A stretch of 40,885 bases of DNA. Origin: a virus. Below, one piece after another: positions 25,985 to 32,373 of this stretch. How positions within the stretch are numbered: position 1 is the stretch's first letter; each line of letters begins with the position of its first letter. Position numbers and translations under genes: made by a program. The notes beneath the pieces were generated by a model. That model did not search any database and had not been told where the DNA came from. It saw only the letters and a list, made by a program, of their open reading frames with translations. The stretch covers positions 1 through 40,885 of IMG/VR virus record IMGVR_UViG_3300019762_000003; one strand, given 5' to 3'.

Positions 25985-26218
25985 CTATGGTTTTATTATA
26001 GCATAAATAGAAATTTCTAAATGTCTATCAACTATGTTTATTGTTTTAATTCTTGTATATTCAACTACAGTAGTTGATACAAAATCACCAGGTCTTTTTT
26101 GTTGTACATTAACACATAGATTCTCTATTGGTAATAAAGCTTTATATGTTGGATGATTTCTCTCTAAAGTCTTAGTGGTTAAATCTAGTGGTCCACCAAT
26201 AAAATAAGCTTGTATCAT
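25985..26218 (-). CDS. Hypothetical protein
   Basis: A 77-residue protein with beta-rich character (an FIGGPLDLTTKTLERN entry, then VNVQQKRPGDFVSTTVVEYTRIKTI). No membrane segment. The N-terminal YFIGGPLDLTTK recalls small phage proteins of unknown function that start with a Gly-Gly-Pro-hydrophobic motif. It is packed between the DNA polymerase (3 bases) and dCMP deaminase genes, with a GAGAGG ribosome site. Confidence 0.65.
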   Translation of the reverse strand: MIQAYFIGGPLDLTTKTLERNHPTYKALLPIENLCVNVQQKRPGDFVSTTVVEYTRIKTINIVDRHLEISIYAIIKP

Positions 26219-26221
26219 AAC

Positions 26222-27931
26222 TTATACCTCTCTACAAACATACTTAGCTTCGCCAGAACTATAATCGTTATACTCTACCTCTACAGGCATTGGTATATCT
26301 TTATAGAACAACATAGGTCGTTTACACATTTCAACCCAACCCTTCTTCATAGCATCAACTAATCTATGAGACCATTCTTCTTCAGTACCTTTAGGAACTC
26401 TAAGATATACAGCATCATGAACTACATTATAAATATAGTTTAAAGCCTCAGGATAATCACTAACTAAATAATGAATAGCTAATTTAGTAGTTTCTCCAAT
26501 ACAACCTTGTGTTGCATAGTTAATAGCATCTGTACCAAGTCTAGCTTGATTTCGCCTATTTAATGGAGTCTGTACTGGTACAGTTTTATAATCATTCCAT
26601 CTAGCTTGTGCATACTTAGCAATCTGAGGATATCGTTTCTGATATGCTTTTTTAATCTTAGTAGCTTCTTCTAATGTAAATATAACACCATAACCCATAT
26701 AAGCATATTCAACAAATGATGCTGCTGACATACCAAAAATAAAACCAAAACTAATAGCTTTACCTTTCTGTCTATCTGCTTTACTAACATCTTCAGGTTT
26801 ACCACCCATAGCTAAAGTTGTAGCAATTTTATGTAAATCAATACCTGCTTTTAACTCTTCATACATCTGAGCATCTCGCATAATACTACAACCAGCTCTA
26901 AGTTCTGCTGTACTATAATCTGCATGAACAACAACTGTATCTTCAGTATCACTATTAAAGATATATTGTAAATCTCTAGTAATCTGCTGAGCATTGATAC
27001 CAGTTGGTAAATCTTTACCTGTACTAGTGAATCTACCAGTTGCAGCACCAGCAGGGTTAAATCTTGTAACACAACTTGGATGATTATAACTATGTAAGAA
27101 TGTTCTTCTCTTTAGCAATCGTCGTTGGTCGTATACAGCTTTAGCCATTTCTGCTTGTGGTCCTTGCTCAGTAATAATTTTAATTAAAACTTCTTTAGCT
27201 GAGCTATCAGTACCTAAAAACTCTTTAACTTGCTTAGGGCTATTAGGATTCAGAGTACCTAGTATCTCCTCATTCTTTTTAATATCATCAACTAATTTAT
27301 CAAGCTCTTTCATTACTGAATGTTGATGAACAACTAGTCTATTTTGTTGGTATTGAATACTATGTTTTATACTAAGTATATCAACTTTATAACATAACTT
27401 TTCTCTAGTTGCTTGAATCTTTTTATTTTGCCATATATACCATAAAGCAACAACATCTGCACTAGCATATTGTAGTTGGTCATGTGATAAATAAGCACCT
27501 CTAACAAAACCTGCTTTTTGCATCGCAGCTTTATCTAAACCTTCATATAACCAACCAAGCCCTAACTTCTCTACTATTTTGTTTAGTTTGAATTCTTTCC
27601 ACTCAGGGTAAGCAGTTCTAGCTAATAGTAGTGTATCATCAAATCTATCAGTTGTCATGTTTAATGTACCAAAATCGTATGTACAACCTTGCCAAAGTGT
27701 CCACATAGGTTTTAAGTAGGCTTTAATCTCATCTAATGTTCTATCAATAATATCCATATCAATAATCCATACAAGTGGTGAAGTTTCTGGTTGAAATAAT
27801 TGTATCAATCTAGTATATAAATATAAACCATCAGTTTCAATATCTGAATTTATAATTTTAGAGAAGTCAAAATCTGGTAGCTCATCAAAAGAATCTACTA
27901 CTTTATAATCAACTTTAATTCGTTCTGTCAT
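26222..27931 (-). CDS. polA: DNA polymerase, family A, with 3'-5' exonuclease domain
   Basis: A 569-residue polymerase. The N-terminal exonuclease has DIET (Asp30, Glu32), YDFGTLNM near 85-92 and YASADVVALW near 155-164. The polymerase part has the TGR motif GAATGRFTSTG (295-305), motif A HADYSTAELRAG (336-347, Asp338), motif B R387-K391-F395 in RQKGKAISFGFIFGMS, and motif C VVHDAVYLRV (503-512, Asp506). It replicates the phage genome with proofreading. The residue matching E. coli 762 is Phe395. The position of E. coli Tyr766 is Phe399, and Glu883 is replaced by Ala507. It is preceded by a terminator and a half-operator. Confidence 0.95.
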   Translation of the reverse strand: MTERIKVDYKVVDSFDELPDFDFSKIINSDIETDGLYLYTRLIQLFQPETSPLVWIIDMDIIDRTLDEIKAYLKPMWTLWQGCTYDFGTLNMTTDRFDDTLLLARTAYPEWKEFKLNKIVEKLGLGWLYEGLDKAAMQKAGFVRGAYLSHDQLQYASADVVALWYIWQNKKIQATREKLCYKVDILSIKHSIQYQQNRLVVHQHSVMKELDKLVDDIKKNEEILGTLNPNSPKQVKEFLGTDSSAKEVLIKIITEQGPQAEMAKAVYDQRRLLKRRTFLHSYNHPSCVTRFNPAGAATGRFTSTGKDLPTGINAQQITRDLQYIFNSDTEDTVVVHADYSTAELRAGCSIMRDAQMYEELKAGIDLHKIATTLAMGGKPEDVSKADRQKGKAISFGFIFGMSAASFVEYAYMGYGVIFTLEEATKIKKAYQKRYPQIAKYAQARWNDYKTVPVQTPLNRRNQARLGTDAINYATQGCIGETTKLAIHYLVSDYPEALNYIYNVVHDAVYLRVPKGTEEEWSHRLVDAMKKGWVEMCKRPMLFYKDIPMPVEVEYNDYSSGEAKYVCREV

Positions 27932-27951
27932 AATTTTCCTTTACAATTTAG

Positions 27952-27965
27952 TTGTGTCACAATTA
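27952..27965. promoter_or_regulatory. Half-operator-like sequence before the polymerase gene
   Basis: TTGTGTCACAATTA here matches TTGTGATACAATTA of the 21990-22011 operator at 12 of 14 positions and contains the inverted repeat TTGTG/CACAA. It lies between the SSB terminator and the polymerase start. A weak -10-like TATAGT is at about 27964-27969 on the minus strand. Binding by the same regulator is a guess. Confidence 0.4.
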
Positions 27966-27970
27966 AACTA

Positions 27971-28001
27971 TAAAAAATAAGAGAGTGTTAAACTCTCTTA
28001 T
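27971..28001 (-). terminator. Rho-independent terminator after SSB
   Basis: On the minus strand ATAAGAGAGT (28001-27992) pairs perfectly with ACTCTCTTAT (27986-27977) around a 5-base loop and is followed by TTTTTTATAG. It begins three bases after the SSB stop, so it separates SSB from the polymerase gene. Confidence 0.85.
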
Positions 28002-28003
28002 AA

Positions 28004-28669
28004 TTATAGTTGTGGGGCATTATCTTCATTATCTGCAATACCTGCAACAGCATCTTCAGAATCTAAGTCTAAATCATCACCCTCAATCTCTTCTGTATCA
28101 ACAGTATCACCCTCATATTTAACTAAAGATGCTAATTGAACAGCTTTTAAATATAATGTTACTTTTTGAGTACCACCAGTATCATTTCCTTGTGCAGTTC
28201 CATGAATAATTCCTCTAGAACCTTCACCAATTGCCCAAGAAGCTTTTTGGATAATATTTGTTAAGTCTTTACCAGATTTATCAAACACTTTAATAATTTG
28301 TGCATTACCATCAGCCCATTTTGTATTAGTTTTGAATGTGATAAGAACATTACCAGTTGGTACTTTCTTAATCTCTTCTGTTTCTGGGTCAATTTCACCA
28401 GACTCACAATTTTTCATTTCATCTTTAATACCATTAGTTTTTGGTAAACCTTTTGCACCAACAAATTTTTTGTAATCTTCCCACTCTTTAGTAATTTGTT
28501 CTAAAAAATGTTTATGAATTTCACCATCTTTTTCACATACTAATGTTGATGTATATTGCATTCTTGGTTCTTCACCAGGCATTGCATTATTTTTACCTTC
28601 ACCTGTAATAAATACATATTTTAAATCACCTACTTTTGTCTTAACTGTTGTACCTTTTCTTTTTGCCAT
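28004..28669 (-). CDS. Single-stranded DNA-binding protein (phage type)
   Basis: I start at ATG 28669 (behind AAAGAAAGAG); the longer frame begins with TTG at 28711. The 221-residue protein starts with basic residues (MAKRKGTTVKTK), has a beta-rich core including LVCEKDGE and VPTGNVLITFKTN, and ends in a very acidic tail (DTEEIEGDDLDLDSED and on), the hallmark of phage SSBs that recruit partners through the C-terminus. It looks like the DUF2815/gp2.5-like group. It would coat replication forks and contact polymerase and helicase. A long structured leader precedes it and a terminator follows, so it is a one-gene transcript. Confidence 0.8.
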   Translation of the reverse strand: MAKRKGTTVKTKVGDLKYVFITGEGKNNAMPGEEPRMQYTSTLVCEKDGEIHKHFLEQITKEWEDYKKFVGAKGLPKTNGIKDEMKNCESGEIDPETEEIKKVPTGNVLITFKTNTKWADGNAQIIKVFDKSGKDLTNIIQKASWAIGEGSRGIIHGTAQGNDTGGTQKVTLYLKAVQLASLVKYEGDTVDTEEIEGDDLDLDSEDAVAGIADNEDNAPQL

Positions 28670-28869
28670 GTTATACTCTTTCTTTATCTTTTTTAATTTG
28701 TTTAATTTCAACTGCCTACAGGATTATAGACTTATTTTAACATATAGTGGCAAAATAAATAACACCACTTAATTATAAAGGAAAATCCACTATATGCTAA
28801 AATAAATCTAAAGTTAATTAGATTTATTACTTAATAAAATGGAGTGCTAAATTCCATCCAGTCTATCGG
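28670..28869 (-). promoter_or_regulatory. Structured 5' leader of the SSB mRNA
   Basis: About 190 untranslated bases lie between the predicted start (near 28863) and the SSB ATG. They contain several hairpins: ATGGA/TCCAT at 28839-28857, an 11-bp stem at 28801-28811/28818-28828 with a 6-base loop, and CATATAGTGG/CCACTATATG at 28741-28750/28787-28796. AAGTCTATAATCC occurs near both ends. Such a leader could let SSB regulate its own translation. Confidence 0.5.
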
Positions 28870-28903
28870 ATTATAGACTTTTAAATACTAATATAATATT
28901 AAC
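28860..28903 (-). promoter_or_regulatory. Promoter of the shared phage class, before SSB
   Basis: On the minus strand GTTAATA at 28903-28897, ATTAGTA at 28892-28886, TATAAT at 28875-28870, offsets 28 and 17 as in the other copies. The -10 lies in a perfect 7-bp stem AGTCTAT/ATAGACT (28860-28866 with 28873-28879). It is the most divergent copy. Confidence 0.6.
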
Positions 28904-28910
28904 ATTTAAA

Positions 28911-28983
28911 AATCTATAATATACCAAAGCAACATCGTTCGTCTTTAACATCACTAGGATGACTTCGCCATATATTATAGATT
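28911..28983 (-). other. Large inverted repeat upstream of the SSB promoter
   Basis: AATCTATAATATA at 28911-28923 pairs perfectly over 13 bases with 28971-28983. The 47-base interior contains smaller repeats (CATC/GATG). It lies downstream of the terminator-like hairpin of the early gene and upstream of the SSB promoter. Purpose unknown; an RNA structure or protein-binding site is possible. Confidence 0.5.
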
Positions 28984-28988
28984 AATAA

Positions 28989-29014
28989 GTTAAGTAAGAA
29001 TAATCTTACTTAAC
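28989..29014 (-). terminator. Terminator-like hairpin overlapping the stop codon
   Basis: GTTAAGTAAGA (28989-28999) pairs perfectly with 29004-29014 around a 4-base loop. It contains the stop codon of the gene ending at 29006. A weak T-run follows on the minus strand. Confidence 0.6.
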
Positions 29015-29500
29015 ATCTTCTTCTGCAGGTTTAGGTACAATAATACCAACTTTAGAGAAGTCTGGTTTTGCAGCAGCTAATTTAGTTAACAACTCTTGAC
29101 CAGCTTCAGGTGTAATTTTCTTGCTAATAACATCAGCCATGATAGCTTTTTCAGATGCAGTATTAACTTTGATAAATTGTTTTCTAACAGCTTCAGCTTG
29201 TCTTGATAATCTTTTAAGACCATTGATACCTTTACCTTCAACTTTCTCTTCATAGAAGTACTCAGGTGTTGCAGGTAAGAATTTACCAGATACAGAACAT
29301 TGAATTTCAACAATTTTACCATCTTTATCTTTTTTAGTTACTTCATCAATATTTACAGTTGCTCCACCAGCTTTTGGTGCTAAATGTACATCAAGAACTT
29401 CATTTAATTCTGCTGTTACTTTTTCATTTAATTTGTTTGCTTTACATACTGCTGCGATTGCCGCTACTACTAGTTGGTGAGTCTCTTTTTTACTTGCCAT
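29006..29500 (-). CDS. Early protein, paralogue of the gene at 36023-36508
   Basis: A 164-residue protein. Residues 8-40 are a helix with KVTAELNEVLDVHLAPKAGG, almost the same pattern as SVQAELLEVLRQHLEPKGSGG in the 36508 gene. A middle part has EIQCSVSGKFLPATPEYF, matching CRWHQKYYPEEF of the relative but without its other Cys and His, so a zinc site is probably lost here. The C-terminus is helical and ends acidic. It is the first full gene of a promoter-headed, terminator-closed unit. I recognise no function; DNA or RNA polymerase contact is possible for an early protein pair. Confidence 0.75.
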   Translation of the reverse strand: MASKKETHQLVVAAIAAVCKANKLNEKVTAELNEVLDVHLAPKAGGATVNIDEVTKKDKDGKIVEIQCSVSGKFLPATPEYFYEEKVEGKGINGLKRLSRQAEAVRKQFIKVNTASEKAIMADVISKKITPEAGQELLTKLAAAKPDFSKVGIIVPKPAEEDVK

Positions 29501-29574
29501 TATTTATCCTTTAAGTGAGGTGGTGCCTCGAATTTAATTAATAGTTTAACGACCTTCTTCAAGTCGTCTATCAT
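29500..29574 (-). CDS. Possible leader peptide (24 aa)
   Basis: A 24-codon frame starts at ATG 29574, about 11 bases after the predicted transcription start, and its TAA overlaps the ATG of the next gene (TAATG). The peptide begins MIDDLKKVVKLL and is amphipathic. The leader has a hairpin ACGAC/GTCGT near its start and another near the ribosome site. No clear ribosome site precedes it. The exact overlap suggests translational coupling, but the reading frame is short enough to be chance. Confidence 0.35.
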   Translation of the reverse strand: MIDDLKKVVKLLIKFEAPPHLKDK

Positions 29575-29591
29575 TTTGTTTTGATAAATAT

Positions 29592-29624
29592 ATTATATCG
29601 AAATAATCTTAAACGAATATTAAA
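29592..29624 (-). promoter_or_regulatory. Promoter of the shared phage class, before the 29006 gene
   Basis: On the minus strand TTTAATA at 29624-29618, TTTAAGA at 29613-29607, TATAAT at 29597-29592. Offset from the first heptamer is 27, one less than in other copies. It lies just after the stop of the helicase gene. Confidence 0.75.
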
Positions 29625-29628
29625 CGAA

Positions 29629-30807
29629 TTAAATAATATAAATTTTATTTTTAGCTCTCGAAAGGGCAACATACATCAATCTAGCATAAGTCATATAATA
29701 ATTAGGTTTGATTGCTTTCTTAATATCTGTTTGTGCAACAAATACAGTATTCCATTCTTGCCCTTGACTTTTATGCACTGTTGATGCAAATATATAATCC
29801 ATAGTAAATGCTCTATTTAGTGCATACACATGTTTAAACATCTTTTTATTTTGTACTGCTTTATCTTTAGCATCATTTCTTGCTTTATATGCTCTATCAA
29901 CACCAGCAATAACACAATAAGTTGTATTACCAGATAGTATAAATTCAATAGTTTTATTATCAATCAATGCTTGTAATGATGCTTCTAAATACATACTATT
30001 AATATTACTATTCTGAAGCTTAAGAGTACCATTCTTAAAACCTTCAAGTAGTTCTTGAATTGTAGGCTCTATAAACTTATCTACTATTATTGTATCAACT
30101 TCATTACCTAGTTGAACTTCTTGACCTTCATAACCTTTAATACCTAAGTGAGCTGCGATAAGTTTATTATAGTTACCAACACAATTATTAGTAAATCCTA
30201 AGACTTTATCACCCTCTTTAAAATTTTTAATGTTCTCAGCGAATATAATATTGTCTGACTCTTCAATTTTTAAATCTTCAGTATTAGTACCCCTTAAGAA
30301 ATCAACAAACTTCATAAATGTTCTAACTATATCAGGACTCTCTGCTCTATACTGAGTGTTTAGTTCAGTAGTGCTATCAGGGTCAATCTGAATCTGATAA
30401 CCCTTAACAGGTAGAAGTTGGTATGGATCTAGAAACAGATGTAACTGTGCTTCTGGGTTTGCAACTTCAATCTTCTCTATCATCTCATATAACATATCTT
30501 CGTTCATCATACCAGCTTCATCAATAATGATATGCTTGTAATACTCCATAGGTTTATCAAGCTTACAAGTTGCATCTACATGATTAACATGACTAGCATC
30601 TTCATTAATAGTAGGTATCCAACCTAAGATACTATGTATAGTTCTCAGCTCAAAATCTTGCTTAAGTTCTTTTCTTAATCTATCAAGTGCTTTATGTGTT
30701 GGTGCTAATACTATTGTATTATCAACTCTTAAAGTATCTAATAAATCTAGTAAAGATTTAGACTTTCCACTACCAGCAAAACCAGTAGTATATTTAATAT
30801 CTAACAT
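29629..30807 (-). CDS. SF1 helicase, Dda/RecD-like
   Basis: A 392-residue helicase. Walker A GFAGSGKS at 9-16, motif Ia VLAPTHKA near 34-41, Walker B IIIDEAGMM with Asp97-Glu98, a FLDPYQLLPV motif near 125-134 (motif III, with Gln), and a C-terminal VHKSQGQEWNTVFV near 348-361 then YVALSRAKNKIYII at the end (motif VI). This is the Dda/RecD2 (SF1B) arrangement, 5'-3' polarity in relatives. It may start replication or clear proteins from DNA. Its start is coupled to the small membrane protein upstream (TAATG). Confidence 0.9.
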   Translation of the reverse strand: MLDIKYTTGFAGSGKSKSLLDLLDTLRVDNTIVLAPTHKALDRLRKELKQDFELRTIHSILGWIPTINEDASHVNHVDATCKLDKPMEYYKHIIIDEAGMMNEDMLYEMIEKIEVANPEAQLHLFLDPYQLLPVKGYQIQIDPDSTTELNTQYRAESPDIVRTFMKFVDFLRGTNTEDLKIEESDNIIFAENIKNFKEGDKVLGFTNNCVGNYNKLIAAHLGIKGYEGQEVQLGNEVDTIIVDKFIEPTIQELLEGFKNGTLKLQNSNINSMYLEASLQALIDNKTIEFILSGNTTYCVIAGVDRAYKARNDAKDKAVQNKKMFKHVYALNRAFTMDYIFASTVHKSQGQEWNTVFVAQTDIKKAIKPNYYMTYARLMYVALSRAKNKIYII

Positions 30808-30962
30808 TATTTCTCCTTGTTATCTAAATCTGATAAAGCACCAACACTTAACATTAAACCAAATATAATAAAACCACCTAAAGAATCATTTTCTAATGGT
30901 ATAAATAAAGGTATAGTCCACCAACATATAGCTAATGGAACTGTAAAGTATTTTTGTTTCAT
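30807..30962 (-). CDS. Small membrane protein (51 aa)
   Basis: A 51-residue gene in the gap before the helicase gene. MKQKYFTVPLAICWWTIPLF starts a first membrane segment (about 6-22) and GGFIIFGLMLSVGAL (29-43) a second, with a charged tail DLDNKEK. The stop overlaps the helicase ATG and its ATG lies two bases before the stop of the upstream gene. Full packing supports a real gene. A role at the host membrane early in infection is possible. Confidence 0.7.
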   Translation of the reverse strand: MKQKYFTVPLAICWWTIPLFIPLENDSLGGFIIFGLMLSVGALSDLDNKEK

Positions 30963-30964
30963 AA

Positions 30965-31456
30965 CTAAATACCACAACTAGAATTGTGAGATTTAAGAAC
31001 ATCATCCCAAGTAATTTTTCTATCTTTATATAGTTGCATTACTTTACAATCTAATGATATATTATATGTCTCTCTATCTAAAGCTTTGGCAATCTTTTGA
31101 ATTACTTTTTGTTTAGTTAATTTTGTAATCACTTGTGGTAATTCAAATTTTGGTATAAATACACTTCTACTAACATTATAATATAATGTTTCTCCATTTT
31201 TATATGTCCAACAAGTTTTACAAACGTTTCTTTCAACATCTAAACCAATCTTAAAATCTCTACATTTACCATAGATTTTGGTTTGCTCAGCTATAACATT
31301 ATTTGTTGTTATATTACTAACATCATTTATTTTTATCTTATGTGATACTAATTTAACCATATATTCTGGAACACTATGAATATCTAAATTCTTATAATGT
31401 TCCATAACTTCTTTTGTAACTTCTTCTCTAGCTATAGTGGTGTATAACTTTTCCAT
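30965..31456 (-). CDS. Hypothetical protein with Cys pair
   Basis: I choose ATG 31456, seven bases after AAAGGAAAC; an in-frame ATG at 31489 would add 11 mostly Lys residues. The 163-residue protein has CRDF near 65 and CKTC near 79-82, which together could bind zinc. The rest is mixed helix and strand, with VITKLTKQKVIQKIAKALD as a clear helix. No family recognised. It follows a non-coding stretch. Confidence 0.65.
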   Translation of the reverse strand: MEKLYTTIAREEVTKEVMEHYKNLDIHSVPEYMVKLVSHKIKINDVSNITTNNVIAEQTKIYGKCRDFKIGLDVERNVCKTCWTYKNGETLYYNVSRSVFIPKFELPQVITKLTKQKVIQKIAKALDRETYNISLDCKVMQLYKDRKITWDDVLKSHNSSCGI

Positions 31457-31489
31457 ATTAGTTTCCTTTTTTTTTTTTATTGTTTTCAT

Positions 31490-31725
31490 CTACTTAATAC
31501 TAATCAACAAAGTAGGCTCATCTACCATAATCATTTTCATAATTACCTTTTAATCTCAATCTGTACCTCCTTATAGATATATAACTATGCTCCACACTAT
31601 CCTGTATGACGCCTTATAAGCACCTTGGGGAGGTGTTTATAATGTCAGGGACTAAATAAAAATATTAATTCTACCGTAGGTGTATCCTTTCTTCGCTATT
31701 AACGAAAGGGAGCACAGATATATAC
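31490..31725. other. Non-coding stretch with strong hairpins
   Basis: No gene longer than about 20 codons is supported here. TTATAAGCACCT (31614-31625) pairs with AGGTGTTTATAA (31631-31642) around a 5-base loop, with a G-U pair on the plus-strand RNA, and TGAC/GTCA pair outside it (31607-31610/31644-31647). A second hairpin lies at about 31685-31710 (CCTTTC/GAAAGG). It separates the coiled-coil gene from the Cys-pair gene on the minus strand. I see no promoter of the shared class in it. Confidence 0.5.
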
Positions 31726-31956
31726 CTACATATATTCTTTAAATTTACTTAGTTTCTCTTCTAATATATTCCTATTACTAATCTCATACGATAATTCATT
31801 TTGTAAGTCCACTACTTTCATTGTGAGACTCTCAATAATACCATCTTTGTAATCTATTGTCTTAACTAGTTTACGATTGTCATAATCTTTAGCTAGCATA
31901 TCTCGCTCTACTCTTCGTGCAATTGTTCTTAATGCTTCAGCATGTGGATTATTCAT
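31726..31956 (-). CDS. Small coiled-coil protein
   Basis: A 76-residue, almost fully helical protein. An N-terminal basic helix (AEALRTIARRVERDMLAK) is followed by DGIIESLTMKVVDLQNELSYEISNRNILEEKL, a heptad-like coiled coil. Probably an oligomer; no family recognised. The start follows a strong AGGAGAAAAT site. It overlaps the end of the 56-residue gene upstream. Confidence 0.7.
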   Translation of the reverse strand: MNNPHAEALRTIARRVERDMLAKDYDNRKLVKTIDYKDGIIESLTMKVVDLQNELSYEISNRNILEEKLSKFKEYM

Positions 31957-32119
31957 ATTTTCTCCTTTCTATTTTCATACTTAATAACTCACCAGTAAGT
32001 TGTGACTTTTTCCGCAACAGTTTCTTATCTGTTGGGAATTTTCTTAATTGTCTAATAATCAGGATATAGTCTTGCCGCTTACTTTTTATCTTCTTGTATA
32101 ACTTCTGTAGATTGTCCAT
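31949..32119 (-). CDS. Small basic protein (56 aa) overlapping the gene upstream
   Basis: A 56-codon frame starts at ATG 32119 inside the 3' end of the gene at 32079-32285, in another frame, behind GGAGTAACATATT. It ends TAA inside the start of the 31956 gene. The product is strongly basic: MDNLQKLYKKIKSKRQDYIL and on, with LRKFPTDKKLLRKKSQLTGELL. It fills an otherwise empty gap with a good ribosome site. It may bind nucleic acid. It is a likely gene that length filters would miss. Confidence 0.6.
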   Translation of the reverse strand: MDNLQKLYKKIKSKRQDYILIIRQLRKFPTDKKLLRKKSQLTGELLSMKIERRKYE

Positions 32120-32285
32120 AATATGTTACTCCATTTTCTTTAATAAACTGCTCTTGCAACTTCTTCATTTTAAGCTCCTCTTCAAGTGTCATTTTGTGAG
32201 GTTGGTCTCTTTTTATAGGTTTCTTAGTACCTGTACTATATTTGTTTCTACCATTGTCCATCGGATGTCTCTTTTTATTACCCAT
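32079..32285 (-). CDS. Small basic protein
   Basis: A 68-residue protein. The N-terminus is very basic and Gly/Asn/Lys-rich (MGNKKRHPMDNGRNKYSTG), probably disordered. A helix, TLEEELKMKKLQEQFIKEN, follows at about 33-51, with an acidic tail. A GGAG ribosome site precedes the start. No family recognised. Confidence 0.65.
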   Translation of the reverse strand: MGNKKRHPMDNGRNKYSTGTKKPIKRDQPHKMTLEEELKMKKLQEQFIKENGVTYYGQSTEVIQEDKK

Positions 32286-32373
32286 TTAATACTCCTAAAC
32301 CTATAAATACTAATGGTACTGCTAAGTACACTATTGTTAAAAATAATACTGTTCCTAATAAAAATTTAATCAT
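32278..32373 (-). CDS. Small membrane peptide (31 aa)
   Basis: A 31-codon frame begins at ATG 32373, overlapping the stop of the primase-helicase gene (ATGA), and its TAA overlaps the next gene by 8 bases. The peptide MIKFLLGTVLFLTIVYLAVP and on is a single membrane segment with almost no charge. A GGAGTAGAAG site precedes it. Such one-span early peptides in phages often act on host membrane proteins. Confidence 0.6.
   Translation of the reverse strand: MIKFLLGTVLFLTIVYLAVPLVFIGLGVLNG

Noticed and set aside
28670-28711. TTG start extending SSB by 14 residues
   Set aside because: The internal ATG 28669 has a ribosome site, and the basic start MAKRKG fits SSB proteins.
31500-31725. Possible tRNA
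   Set aside because: No TTC-arm consensus, acceptor stem or anticodon arm could be built; the hairpins do not fit a cloverleaf.
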